64,000 bases of DNA, taken from the NCBI RefSeq assembly GCF_040869045.1, contig NC_090319.1:63584779-63648778 (forward strand). The letters are read 5' to 3'. A program made the translations under genes and the position numbers. Below are positions 12,561 through 23,295 of this stretch, one piece after another. The notes beneath the pieces were generated by a model. That model was not told the DNA's origin and made no database searches. It was given only the letters and a program-made list of their open reading frames with translations. Numbering within the stretch: the first letter of the stretch is position 1; the number at the start of each line of letters is the position of its first letter. Source of the stretch: Eurosta solidaginis (lineage: Eukaryota > Arthropoda > Insecta > Diptera > Tephritidae).

Positions 12561-12779
12561 ATACCCTCCAATGCCCACCCAACAGATACGAGGGGCGCAT
12601 CCGCATAACGCACGGATTTAGTTTTTGCCGAGTTGTTGATAGGCGGAGGTTTGTTAAGCGTCGAGATCTAAAACTGCTCAGCTACAGAATAAAAATAATC
12701 AGCTGAGTATTATACATAACAGTAGGAAATTATACATATAGTAAATTGTTAAATAAGTTAACGCTTTTAGCATATAAAG

Positions 12780-15510
12780 ATTTGTTTTTTATATTTTTAT
12801 TTTGTTACGAGTTAAGATAGGATAGGACAGTTTTCCCTATAGTAAAAAGTGAATCCGTTATATCAAATGAATTTGAATGAGAGTTAAAATCATGACACAA
12901 ACACCGGAAAGGTTAATTTAGTTCGAAATTAGTTCTGGACTGCCTCAAAAGAAGAGGTTTGTAATGTCTTGACGCTCGTGATGGGACATTGAAGTTTACT
13001 TCGTTCAAAAGAAAGGCGCTAGAAATTAGTCCATTCAGTACTTTGGCCATAAATAATACGCCTAGCATTTCTCTACGACTAGCGAGAGTTGGACGATTGA
13101 TAAGCTTTAACCGACTAGTATAAGGTGGAAGATTATACGCAGAATCCCAATGAAAATTCCTTAAAGAAAAAAGTAAAAATTGCTTCTGTATTGACTCAAG
13201 CCTATCTGCATGAACTTGATATCGGGGATTCCAGACTATTGATCCGTATTATAGTATCGGTCTAACTAATGTGGTAAAAAGGGCTTTGGTTACATAAGGG
13301 TCACTAAATTCTTTAGACCATCTCTTCACAAATGATAGAACACCTCTAGCCTTATTGGCAGTAGTCATAATATGAAGGTCGAAACTAAGTTTAGCATTCA
13401 TCGTGACTCCCAAGTCAACAAAATAATTTACTGATACAAGACAAATATTATCAATTACGTAAGAGGCTGCTGGCACAGATCTCCGAGAGAGGCAGATCAA
13501 TTTACATTTATTGGTGTTCAGCGGCATTGAATTCGCGTTGCACCAAGCAACTAAGCAGTTGAAATCCGCTTGAAGCAATGGACGTTCTTCAATAGACTCA
13601 TAAGACCTAAAAAGTTTTACATCATCAGCATACATTAAAATTTTGGAATATTTTATTATGGTACAAATATCATTAATAAATAGCAAGAACATAATTGGAC
13701 CGAGATGACTGCCCTGTGGGACGCCAGAGGGGACATTAATGACCTCTGAAAGAGTATTTTTAAAAATTACTTGTTGCGTTCTACCGCAGAGATAAGAAGA
13801 TATCCACTGAGTGAGACCAGGTTGGAAACCAAGTTGATCCAGCAGGTGGATAAGCAAGGAGGGGGAAACTTTGTCAAATGCTTTACTGAAATCAGTGTAA
13901 ATAACATCGGTGTGAAGATTTTCTCTAAATCCAATAGAAAGATGAGTTGGGAATTCAAGTAGGTTGGTAATGGTATATTTGCGTTTACAGAATCCATGTT
14001 GAGAGTCTGCAATCGATGTAGAAATGGAAAAATGTTAGCTGATTGGTAAAAATGGCTTAAAATACCTTTGGGATGCCAGACAACTTTGCAATTCCTCGAT
14101 AATTTTCCACACATGACCTACTGCCGTTTTTGTGGAGGTGTATTAGAAAAATGCCTTCCAAGCAGCAGGAAAAACTCCATGTTTTAGGGACATGTTGAAT
14201 AAATCAGTTAGGGGCTGATAAATGTGTTCTGCGCATTTTTTGAGAAAACATGTGGGAATTAGGTAAGGACCGTATTTATAAGATTCCTTGAAAGAAGCTA
14301 AATATGTAAGAACCCCTTCTGGAGATATTGATGGAATATCAATTGCGTTAAGTGAGTTAAGTTGATACGGGTATTCACTAGACAAAGAAATTAATTCAGC
14401 GGAATAGTTAGATTTGAAAAATTGTGCAAAGAAGTTAGCAATATCTTGATCGTCGATAGAGAAATCAGCACGGTATTTCATACCAGAAGGGAACCCTTTA
14501 ACCCTACGTTTAGAGTCTACAAAATCGTAGAAAGCTTTCGGACAACTTTTTTTTTCATCACACAGAGATAAGTATTTTAACACTTTTTATTTAATTCAAA
14601 ATATTTATGACGCAATATAGAGTACTTCAAGTAGCTGGAGTGTGAACCCGTCTTCTTGTAAGCGTTTAGGCTTAGGTACATGTCTTTCCAGAATAGCATG
14701 AATAATGGCATTGAAGTCAGAAACGTTTTTGTCAATATCTGCACCGTCTTAAATGCCGTAGCTTCTATAACAGGTAAATTAACCTCAGCGGAAGGTATAG
14801 GAGAATGTACCGCGAGCAAAACTCCACCTCCAACTCTGTTCAAGCGGTCATTTCTATATATGGCAATCATTGCAAAGAATCTCCGAATTAAAAATATGAG
14901 GCTTTAACTAAGTTTCAGTTAAAGTGATGATATTGTAATTACAGTTAAATGAATTCAAGTACAGTTCAGTTAGTTTCGTGTTTAGGCCTCTTACATTTTG
15001 ATAAAATATATTAAGGATAGATTTAATATTTAGTTTTTTGCAAGATTACGAATATTAGCAAGATTACGAATATTAACGTCGCGTCTGTGCTCGAGTTCAC
15101 GCACAAAGGCTCCGGGTGGCCAAAATTAATTATTCAAAATTGTTTCAAAATGTTGCGCGGATACGTCAATCCTAAATGACGAAATGTCTCTAGGATAATT
15201 AAAATTAAATTTACGAATAGTCATATTTTCAGATTTAAGTTTACTTATGATGTACGACTTCAGGTCCTCTTCCCATGAAAATCGACTTTTTAATCGGGAC
15301 AGTAATCAATCTACTAGCCGGCGGTTCAGATTCCGTGGAGAGGTTTTGGGGAACCTGGTACCTTTTAGTGGAGGGTACGGTGGATACAGTTGAATGAGCC
15401 TTCGATGTCGATGGTTGAACTGCTAAGGGACTCGGTGAGGACATATTTATCAATTCAATAGTTGGGGTTGGAAGAACTGGAGGTGGAGGAATTTTGGAAT
15501 CAGCATCCAT
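12780..15510 (-). mobile_element. CR1/Jockey-group LINE with ORF1 and ORF2 remains
   Basis: Read on the minus strand. 15510-15241 is a proline/serine-rich frame that may be the ORF1 end. Near 15010 an endonuclease start is visible (YQNVRGLNTKLTELYL, then TLTET). The endonuclease is mostly deleted, with GGGVLLAV kept near 14830. 14583-14143 is the upstream reverse-transcriptase region. 13857-13249 is an open RT core with GVPQGSHLGP, LFINDI and YADDVKLF. C-terminal remains run to about 12890. Frameshifts separate all blocks, so the copy is dead. Polymerase motifs in the core are intact. Confidence 0.8.
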
Positions 15511-15540
15511 AGTCGGAGCTGGAAGGGAAATTTCGAAAGG

Positions 15541-15603
15541 CCTATGATTGGACTTATTCAGTCAATGTGAGGTCCCCATGCACCAGCCAGTTCAACCAAA
15601 CCG
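15541..15603 (+). mobile_element. LINE 3' UTR stub
   Basis: ggacttattcagtcaatgtgaggtccccatg followed by cagttcaaccaaacc matches the tail of 8060-8547. A very short 5'-truncated insertion. Confidence 0.55.
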
Positions 15604-17179
15604 AATCTTTATGGTCCAAATCTATGAAAGCAGATAAAACAAAAACCTCCAGAATTAGCATTACTTCTCTTTGTCTATACACCTATACCTCAACCGTGCC
15701 ACATTTTTACCGTAATCTAATCTTTAATCTAAGTTGATAGTTTACGCACTTTAGTTACAGTTAAGTTCTAAGTGTATGAGCTAAAGTTTAATTTGCCATG
15801 CCTATAATAATAACAACAATGTAGCAAATAGCTTTCATATATAGACTTGGTGGTCTGCAAGTCAGTAGGTACACATAGAACATGTCACGAATCTGCTAAT
15901 ACTTAGATTGCTTAATCTTATCGCAAACGTTGTATATCGAACAAAACAACGTAAGCAAAAACAACAACTCAATTCATTTATGCGGATGCATTTGATTGAG
16001 ACATCAAAATAACGATGGCGGATTGCAAATACTTATTGTGTAAAGATCTATGAACATGTAAAGATTTTAAGATATATTCAAGCAAGTCGGTGTGTGGTTT
16101 GTATTACTAAAGCTAATAGTGATGATATTAAAATAGCCGTTCTGATATTCCTGGTTCCTAACGGATTCAGTTAACTGCATTAGCTGCGGTTCTTATAGTT
16201 CATGTCAACCCGATTTCAAGAATACTCTTCCTGGTAAATGTCGGTTTTGTGCTTTGGTTAGCTACTAAATACATAATAAATACATATACCCCCTCTGCGG
16301 CCTAGTGTCAAAGAATTTATCCGCGGTAGGTATACCGATCGTAAGAAGCGATCATAATAGCACGTAGCAAATTGCTATAATCGTATTAGTGACGCTTATA
16401 AATAAGGGTAATCAATCCTGGAGTGGTGTTTACTCGAAAAGGAGCAGAGCGGATATGATGTATCACCTGCGCGTCCCTACAACGATCGTTAAAAACTGTA
16501 CCGCGGGCAGCAAGACAGCTAATCGCGACCTTATACAAAGTATTATAGATTCTTGTATTCAGGTCTTGACACTGCCTTGAGGACTCAGATGAATCACGGG
16601 GGATTGTGGTTTCATATCGTAGTTTGGCGGTTGTCTTCGGTTTTTCCTATAATACGATGAATTTACTCCGGTGGAAGTTGATAATAAAGCCTACCTAATG
16701 AAGCTATGCAGACTTTTCTTCGCTGGAGTTGACAATAAAGCATTCTGCTCGGAGTAATGCGGTCGTCTTCGTTGGAAAGTTGACATAAACTTTACGCTTG
16801 GCCCGCCCACAAGGGTAAACTGTATCTTTACTTATCCTAACCTTAGCATAAATATTTGACAGACTCTACAGCGGAAGGTAAAAAAAAGGTTTATCACATC
16901 CAAAAATTGTTACCGCTTATTGGACTGTTGTAATCTGGTGAGAAAACTGAAGATGAAGCAGATACCTGTAGGTTCTGGATAACAAATGATAATTGTAAGA
17001 GTGGGTTTGTGCTCACGCCTCTTTTTGACATGTTTGCGACTGCATTAGGTTATGCTGACCGATGGTATCTGATCTAGAGTAAATGTCATCAGTACGTGTA
17101 AATAACAAATATGTATTTTTTATATATGACGCTCCGAAGACGTCGCAATTAGATTGGGCGAGGCTAAGAGAAGGCGAGA
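15604..17179. other. Unassigned DNA with a SINE-like stub
   Basis: No gene seen. About 16280-16350 matches the head of the (CAA)n SINE-like family (ccgcggtaggtatacc, gtcgtaagaagcgatc form). 16620-16800 has three loosely repeated words around aagttgataataaagc. Confidence 0.4.
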
Positions 17180-18115
17180 GGTGCATATGATCGACTAAGC
17201 AGGAAAGGCGCGGGTTCAAGCGCGGGGTTGTAAAGTGTCGAAGATTATGTGTAGGTCTTACAACCTTAGACCAATAAAGTTGCTTCTATGATTAAAAAGA
17301 GAGGACTGTAGACTAGGATGGGTCGATTTGTATGGACGAAAGTTAACCAATATCGCGCCATCGATTTTTCGATTGGGTTCAGGAAAAAAAGTTCCACTAC
17401 GCATACCCAAAAAAATAATTTTCGAGCCTGCGAAATTTTATTTTTTTTAATTTTTGTCGACTTTTATTCTTAAGGTTTTTTTCATGACCTACTGAAAAAT
17501 TGCCATATGTATAAAAAATATAATTTTTTGTTTTTCAAAAAACTGTTATCGCCAACGTTTTAGCGGACATTTGTGGGTCGGACAAGGTATACATGAAAAT
17601 TTTACAATCAAATCAAAACTTTTTTGTAGGTCATGAAAAAAACCTTAAAAATCAAAGTTGAAAAAAGAAAAAAAAAATGAATTTCGCGGGCTAGAAAATT
17701 ATTTTTTTTGGGTATGCGTTGTGGACTTTTTTCCTGAGCCCAAATCCTGTCGAAAAATCGAAGGCGCGATATCGGTTAATAAATCGAACCAGTCTACTGA
17801 AGACTCATGACGGGTATTCTGACCGGACACTGCCTTCTGGCACATGCCTTTAAATTAGGCTTGGTCAGTGATAGTATATGTAGGAAGTGCGAGTTGGAGG
17901 AGGAAACGATCGGGCACGTTTTGTGCTTGTGCCCTTGCGCTTGCCAGGCTGAGACTCCAGCTATTAGGAGTGATACAGCTGTCCGATCTAGAAGCAGCAA
18001 GTAGCTTAAGTAAAAAGCTTCTAGTATTTTCCAAGAGCACGGAGTTATTTTATAACATAGGTCCTGGTTTTTGATAGGGTTTTTCAATTTGGTCATTAAA
18101 ATTTACGAAGTGTTG
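17180..18115 (+). mobile_element. LINE 3' end split by a foldback element
   Basis: LINE sequence runs 17180-17330 and resumes 17791-18115 with CRKCELEEETIGHVLC, again the zinc-knuckle tail, then cagtttggtc-like UTR. The 460-bp insert has inverted-repeat arms. The LINE copy is otherwise close to the 8060 copy. Confidence 0.7.
17331..17790. mobile_element. 460-bp foldback element inside the LINE
   Basis: Arms start GGTCGATTTG and end AAATCGAACC. Inner pairs include cgcatacccaaaaaaat with attttttttgggtatgcg, and ttaaggtttttttcatgacc with ggtcatgaaaaaaacctta. A short loop separates them. No clear direct target duplication; the flanks tagacta/agtctac are themselves inverted. Confidence 0.65.
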
Positions 18116-18229
18116 AGGTTGTCAACATGGAGCCGATAATTAAGCGATTGATCATGCAATTGGATCCTTGTTTGACAGCGTGGTGTTCCATTGACAAATA
18201 CTCAAGTTAAAGCATACTGAATAGATACC

Positions 18230-18485
18230 TGTAAAAGTCTCCAACTTCAAAATTCATCTTTGGCTTCTCTTAAATTCCAAATTTGGTTGTAATAAGACCC
18301 GATTCTCCTTGCACTTCTTTTACTGAAGATCCCTAATATATAAGCATGTGAAGCCCGAAGGAGGCAGTTCGTTGATAGTAAGCCCATCTCTGTTTTTTTT
18401 TTTTTTAAATATGAGCAGCTTTGTTAGTCTAATATCGTATGACTTGCACATAATCTTGGAGATTTTGCGGTCTCTTCTTCTTCCC
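18230..18485 (-). mobile_element. LINE fragment, zinc-knuckle family
   Basis: The minus strand shows cttagact-like, aaagctgctcatattt and cacatgcttatatattagg words, homologous to 61040-61160. Truncated, and contains an A-run. Confidence 0.45.
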
Positions 18486-18489
18486 ACTT

Positions 18490-18837
18490 CTATCCAGAAA
18501 ATATTAAAAGAAAACGACTTTTTGGCCGAGACTCTATTCCAATTTTCGTCGTGCTCCTTCTAATTTTTTCAACAAATTTTTGGGACGGGACCTATATCTT
18601 TTATGCCAACTCCGAACGGTATCTGTAAGGCAAATTAATTTTCATGACAGAAATACATTCGTAGTGCTTGCCAAATCACTGGTATGGGTCGACCCCGATT
18701 AGAAAAACTTATTTCTAATTAGAAAAAGCATTTCTAGACTGTTGATGTTACTATGCCCAGGAGTTGAACGCAGAACACTCGGTGTGGTAGCCGGAGCACG
18801 TTACCATCTCATCACGGCGGCTGCCTCGAAATTATTT
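18490..18837 (-). mobile_element. tRNA-derived SINE
   Basis: The minus-strand head is tRNA-like, with an A-box-type stretch (GTGATGAGATGGTAACG) and B box GTTCAACTCC. A body follows with ggggtcgaccc, gtatttctgtcatgaaaa, gccgttcggagttggcat-type and ggagcacgac words, which I recognise as a common SINE of higher flies. A body fragment recurs at 27605. Confidence 0.75.
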
Positions 18838-18924
18838 ACGTGCTTTCGGATATACGGTATGCATTTTGAATGCGTGAAGAATAGAAAAGAAAAGTAAAAA
18901 AAAAAAGAAAATATAAATTATAAA

Positions 18925-19265
18925 TTTGTTATCGACAGCAAAGGTTATCGATGAATTACCAGTTTGTTATCGAAAAGTTGTCGAGAAGAAATTAATATGT
19001 ATGCAAAATGTTATCGAAAAATATTGATTTGCTATCGGTAAAATATAGATTTAACAAAATAAAAATAAGAAATCGATAAGTTTTCTATAACAGTCCGATA
19101 TTTTCTTTTCTTTATTTATCGGTAAAATATAGATTTATTAAAAATAAGAAGTCGATAAGTTTTCTATAACAGTTCAATATATACTCGATATGAAAAAGCG
19201 GTATTATTTCAGTAAAAATTCGATGGCTAATCGTTTACAAATCGATATTTTGTCGATGAAATATG
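18925..19265 (+). repeat. TATCGA 11-bp-period array, degenerate
   Basis: Runs such as atcgatgaatt accagtttgtt atcgaaaagtt keep 11-bp steps. The array is interrupted at 19266 by the Tc1-like element. Confidence 0.6.
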
Positions 19266-19528
19266 TACTGTGGCTCGCAGCTTATTTCGTGCAGCTACAG
19301 AACAAAACTGTTGAGCTATATAGAAAGAAAACTAGTGACGGTGTCAACAAAATTCAAATGTACAATTTTAATAAAAATATGCTTTTATTTGAACAAATAC
19401 CTAATTTTCATATGTTAACACGTTTGTGCTAATTATTTAACAAAAACTAAAATTATATCAAAAACTAAGGTAACAGCTTATTTCGTGCACTGCGCCCTGC
19501 CTTAGAAAACATTACTTTGGTATTTAGT

Positions 19529-19790
19529 TTAGTACCTCGTATGACCACCTTGTTGCTAAATAACATCTCCAAGATGATTTTTCATAGATACAATTAGTTT
19601 TTGAGCGGCTTCTCGTGGTATCTTATGCCTTTCTTCGACAAGAGTAGTTTTTAAATCGCTAGTCTTACTAATCTGCTTTTGCCGTGTAGCCGATTCCAAA
19701 ATTGAGCACAAATTTTCAATGAAATTGAACGGTTTTGGGCCTACTTGGCTGTCTCTTGAGTTGGCAAAATAACTTTCTTTGATGGCACAA
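19529..19790 (-). pseudogene. Tc1-type transposase C-terminal remnant
   Basis: The minus-strand frame carries SRDSQVGPKPFNFIENL, corresponding to the third catalytic block of Tc1 transposases (normally followed by a Trp-rich helix), and ends GGHTRY before TAA. Truncated at its 5' side, where the inverted duplication begins. Confidence 0.6.
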
Positions 19791-20721
19791 TGGACAAAAA
19801 TGTGTATTTAACCTTACAAAGAGACAATTTGTTGCAAATTGTACCTAATTTAGGTGCACGTGATGGATTTCGCAATAACCAAGACAAATACTATATGTAT
19901 TTAATTAGCGAGCTTTGCTCATATTGCTTTATACAATGGTTTTTGTTATTGATATTAGAGAAAAATTGTAAAGTTTACAAACGGCGATGGTTACTAGGAC
20001 ATGTTTCCGAATTTCACTTCTTCATCAGCTAGCTTTTCGGGAGCTGAGCATTGAACTCGAATCTCCAACATTCAAATCAGTGCAAAGGCAGATGCCTTTA
20101 GCTACTCAGCCATATGAATGTCCCGTTGCTTGCTTTACATATTGATATAATAGTAAAAGCGGAAGTATTAAAAACAAATACTGTACAAATCCGACCAAAT
20201 GTTACTAAGCTTTCAAAAGCGCGCCTAAATCATATCCACACTATTAGGAATAAAGTACATACAGAGGGAATAAAAGGAATAGAAACAAAAAGGCAATTCT
20301 TAGAGACCAATTGTAAAGCGAGCAACGGGACATTCATATAGCTGAGTAGCTAAAGGCATCTGCCTTTGCACTGATTTGAATGTTGGAGATTCGAGTTCAA
20401 TGCTCAGCTCCCGAAAAGCTAGCTGATGAAGAAGTGAAATTCGGAAACATGTCCTAGTAACCATCGCCGTTTGTAAACTTTACAATTTTTCTCTAATATC
20501 AATAACAAAAACCATTGTATAAAGCAATATGAGCAAAGCTCGCTAATTAAATACATATAGTATTTGTCTTGGTTATTGCGAAATCCATCACGTGCACCTA
20601 AATTAGGTACAATTTGCAATAAATTGTCTCTTTGTAAGGTTAAATACACATTTTTGTCCATTGTGCCATCAAAGAAAGTTATTTTGCCAACTCAAGAGAC
20701 AGCCAAGTAGGCCCAAAACCG
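19730..20721. repeat. 410-bp near-perfect inverted duplication with ~172-bp spacer
   Basis: Arms 19730-20139 and 20312-20721 pair with only a few differences (for example gttgcaaa against attgcaaa). They therefore encode the same 80-residue frame on opposite strands (19790-20032 and 20419-20661). Each arm joins a Tc1 transposase piece to a tRNA-like SINE head (CATTCATATGGCTGAG with GATTCGAGTTC). Confidence 0.9.
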
Positions 20722-20761
20722 TCACACTTCACCGCCATACCATACAGTTGCCTTCAAATTT

Positions 20762-23060
20762 TTATACTCAGTTGAGCAGAGCTCACAGAGTATATTAACT
20801 TTGATTGGATAACGGTTGGTTGTACAGGTATAAAGGAACCGAGATAGATATAGACTTCCATATATCAAAATCATCAGTATCGAAAAAAAATTTGATTGAG
20901 CCATGTCCGTCCGTCTGTCCGTTAACACGATAACTTGAGTAAATTTGAGGTATCTTGATTAAATTTGGTATGTAGGTTCCTGGGCACTCATCTCAGATCG
21001 CTATTTAAAATGAACGAAATCGGACTATAACCACGCCCACTTTTTCGATATCGAAAATTTCGAAAAACCGAAAAATTGCGATAATTTATTGCCAAAGACG
21101 GATAAAGCGATGAAACTTGGTAGGTGGGTTGACCTTATGACGCAGAATAGAAAATTAGTAAGATTTTGGACAATGGGCGTGGCACCGCCCACTTTTAAAA
21201 GAAGGTAATTTAAAAGTTTTGCAAGCTGTAATTTGGCAGTCGTTGAAGATATCATAATGAAATTTGGCAGGAACGTTACTACTATTACTATATATGCGCT
21301 AAATAAAAATTAGCAAAACCAGATGAAGAACACGCCCACTTTTTAAAAAAATGTTTTTTAACAGTCAAATTTTAACAAAAATTTTAATATCTTTACTGTA
21401 TATAAGTAAATTATGTCAACATTCAACTCCAGTAATGATATGGTGCAGCAAAATACAAAAATAAAAGAAAATTTCAAAATGGGCGTGGCTCCGCCCATTT
21501 TCATTTAGTTTGTCTAGAATACTTTTAATGCCATAAGTCGAACAAAAATTTACCAATCTTTTTTAAATTTGGTAGAGGCATAGATTCTATGACGATAACT
21601 GTTTTCTGTGAAATTGGGCGAAATCGGTTAAAGCCACGTGCAGTTTTTATACACAGTCGACCGTCTGTCCTTCCGCTCGGCCGTTAACACGATAACTTGA
21701 GCAAAAACCCATGTATATTTACTAAACTTAGTACACGTACTTATCTGAACAAACTTTATCTTGGTATAAAAAATGGCCGAAATCCGACTATAACCACGCC
21801 CACTTTTTCGAGATCGAAAATTACGAAAAATGAAAAAAATGCCATAATTCTATACCAAATACGAAAAAAGGGATGAAACATGGTAATTTGATTGTTATAT
21901 TAACGCAAAATATAACTTTAGAAAAAACTTTATAAAATGGGTGTGACTCCTACCATATTAAGTAGAAGAAAATGAAAAAGTTCTACAGGGCGAAATCAAC
22001 AGCCCTTGGAATCTTGGCAGGAATACTGTTCGTGGTATTGCATATATAAATAAATTAGCAGTACCCGACATATGATTTTCTGGATCACCCTGGTCCACAT
22101 TTTGGTCGATATCGCGAAAACGCCTTCACATATACATCTAAGGGCCACTCGCTTTTAAAACCCTCATTAATACCTTTAATTTGATACCAATATCGTACAA
22201 ACACATTCTAGAGTCACCCTAAAACCAAAGGCCCACTCCCTCTTAAAATGTTCAGTAAAACCTTTCGTTTGATACCCATATCGTACAAACATTCTAGAGT
22301 CACCCTTGGTCCACCTTTATGGCGATATCTCGAAAAGGCGTCCACCTATACACCGAGGGCCCACTCCCTTTTAAAATACTCATTAACACCTTTCATTTGA
22401 TACCCATATCGTACAAACCCATTCTAGAGTCATCCCTGGCCCACCTTAATGGCGATATCTCGAAAAGGTGTCCACCTATAGAACTAAGGATCACTCCCTT
22501 TTAAAATACTCATTACCACCTTTCATTTGATACCCATATCGTACAAACCCATTCTAGAGTCATCCCTGGCCCACCTTAATGGAGATATCTCGAAAAGGTG
22601 TCCACCTATAGACCTAAGGCCAACTCCCTCTTAAAATGCTCAGTAGTACCTTTCATTTGATATCCATATCGTACAAACACATTTTAGAGTCATCCCTGGT
22701 CCACCTTTATAGCGATATCTCGAAAACGCCTTCACATATACAACTAAGGCCCACTCCCTCTTAAAATACTCATTAACACCTTTCATTTGATACCTATATC
22801 GTACAAACAAATTTTAGAGTCAGCCCTGGTCCACCTTTATGGCGATATCCCTAAATGGCGTCCATCCATATAACTATGGCCTACTCTCTCTTAAAATACT
22901 CTTTAATACCTTCCATTTGATACACATGTCATACAACCACATTCCAGGGTTACGCTAGGTTCATTTTCCTACATGGCGATTTTCTCTTATCTTGTCTCCA
23001 AAGCTCTCAACTGAGTATGTAATGTTCGGTTACACCCGAACTTAGCCTTCCTTACTTGTT
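20762..23060 (+). mobile_element. Helentron, type B copy 1
   Basis: Subterminal inverted repeats ATACTCAGTTG (5') and CAACTGAGTAT (3'), then the 3' hairpin GTTCGGTTACACCCGAAC and the end ccttccttacttgtt. The 5' part has gccatgtccgtccgtctgtcc, as in DINE-1-like elements, and repeated gggcgtggcnccgccc words. A 130-bp tandem array fills its 3' half. No ORF. Confidence 0.82.
22080..22985 (+). repeat. 130-bp minisatellite inside the type-B Helentron
   Basis: About seven units: ggcgatatctcgaaaagg recurs at 22321, 22451 and 22581 (exact 130-bp steps). Each unit also has cccactcccttttaaaat, ttcatttgatacccatatcg and ctagagtca. Confidence 0.85.
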
Positions 23061-23295
23061 ATTTTTGACTTCTGAAATTGCTTTTTAAGCTCTGTATTTG
23101 CTTTACACCACACTTTAATCATGCCATATAAGCCAAATATATAAAATTTTGATTCAGATGTGATAAGTGCGGTGTTGAGCAATTTCTGAGCTCAAAAATA
23201 AAAATTTGTTTGACACCGTCACTAGTTTCTTTTCTATATACATAGCTCAACAGTTTTGTTCTGTAGCTGCACGAAGTAAGCTGTGAGCCACTGTA

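Larger units (their letters stand above)
19266..23295 (-). mobile_element. Tc1/mariner-like transposon with nested insertions
   Basis: Inverted terminal repeats of ~85 bp (from TA-CTGTGGCTC at 19266 and GAGCCACTG-TA ending 23295) include gtgcagctacagaacaaaac and ctagtgacggtgtca. Flanked by the TA target. Remains of a DD-E transposase lie on the minus strand: GPKPFNFIENL and a GGHTRY end with a stop at 19529-19531, and a DGTMDKNVYL segment in the inverted arms. The N-terminal part is gone. It contains a 410-bp inverted duplication and a type-B Helentron. Confidence 0.8.

Noticed and set aside
19790..20661. Identical 80-residue proteins on opposite strands
   Set aside because: They are the two arms of the inverted duplication and are a transposase fragment followed by unrelated sequence, not genes.
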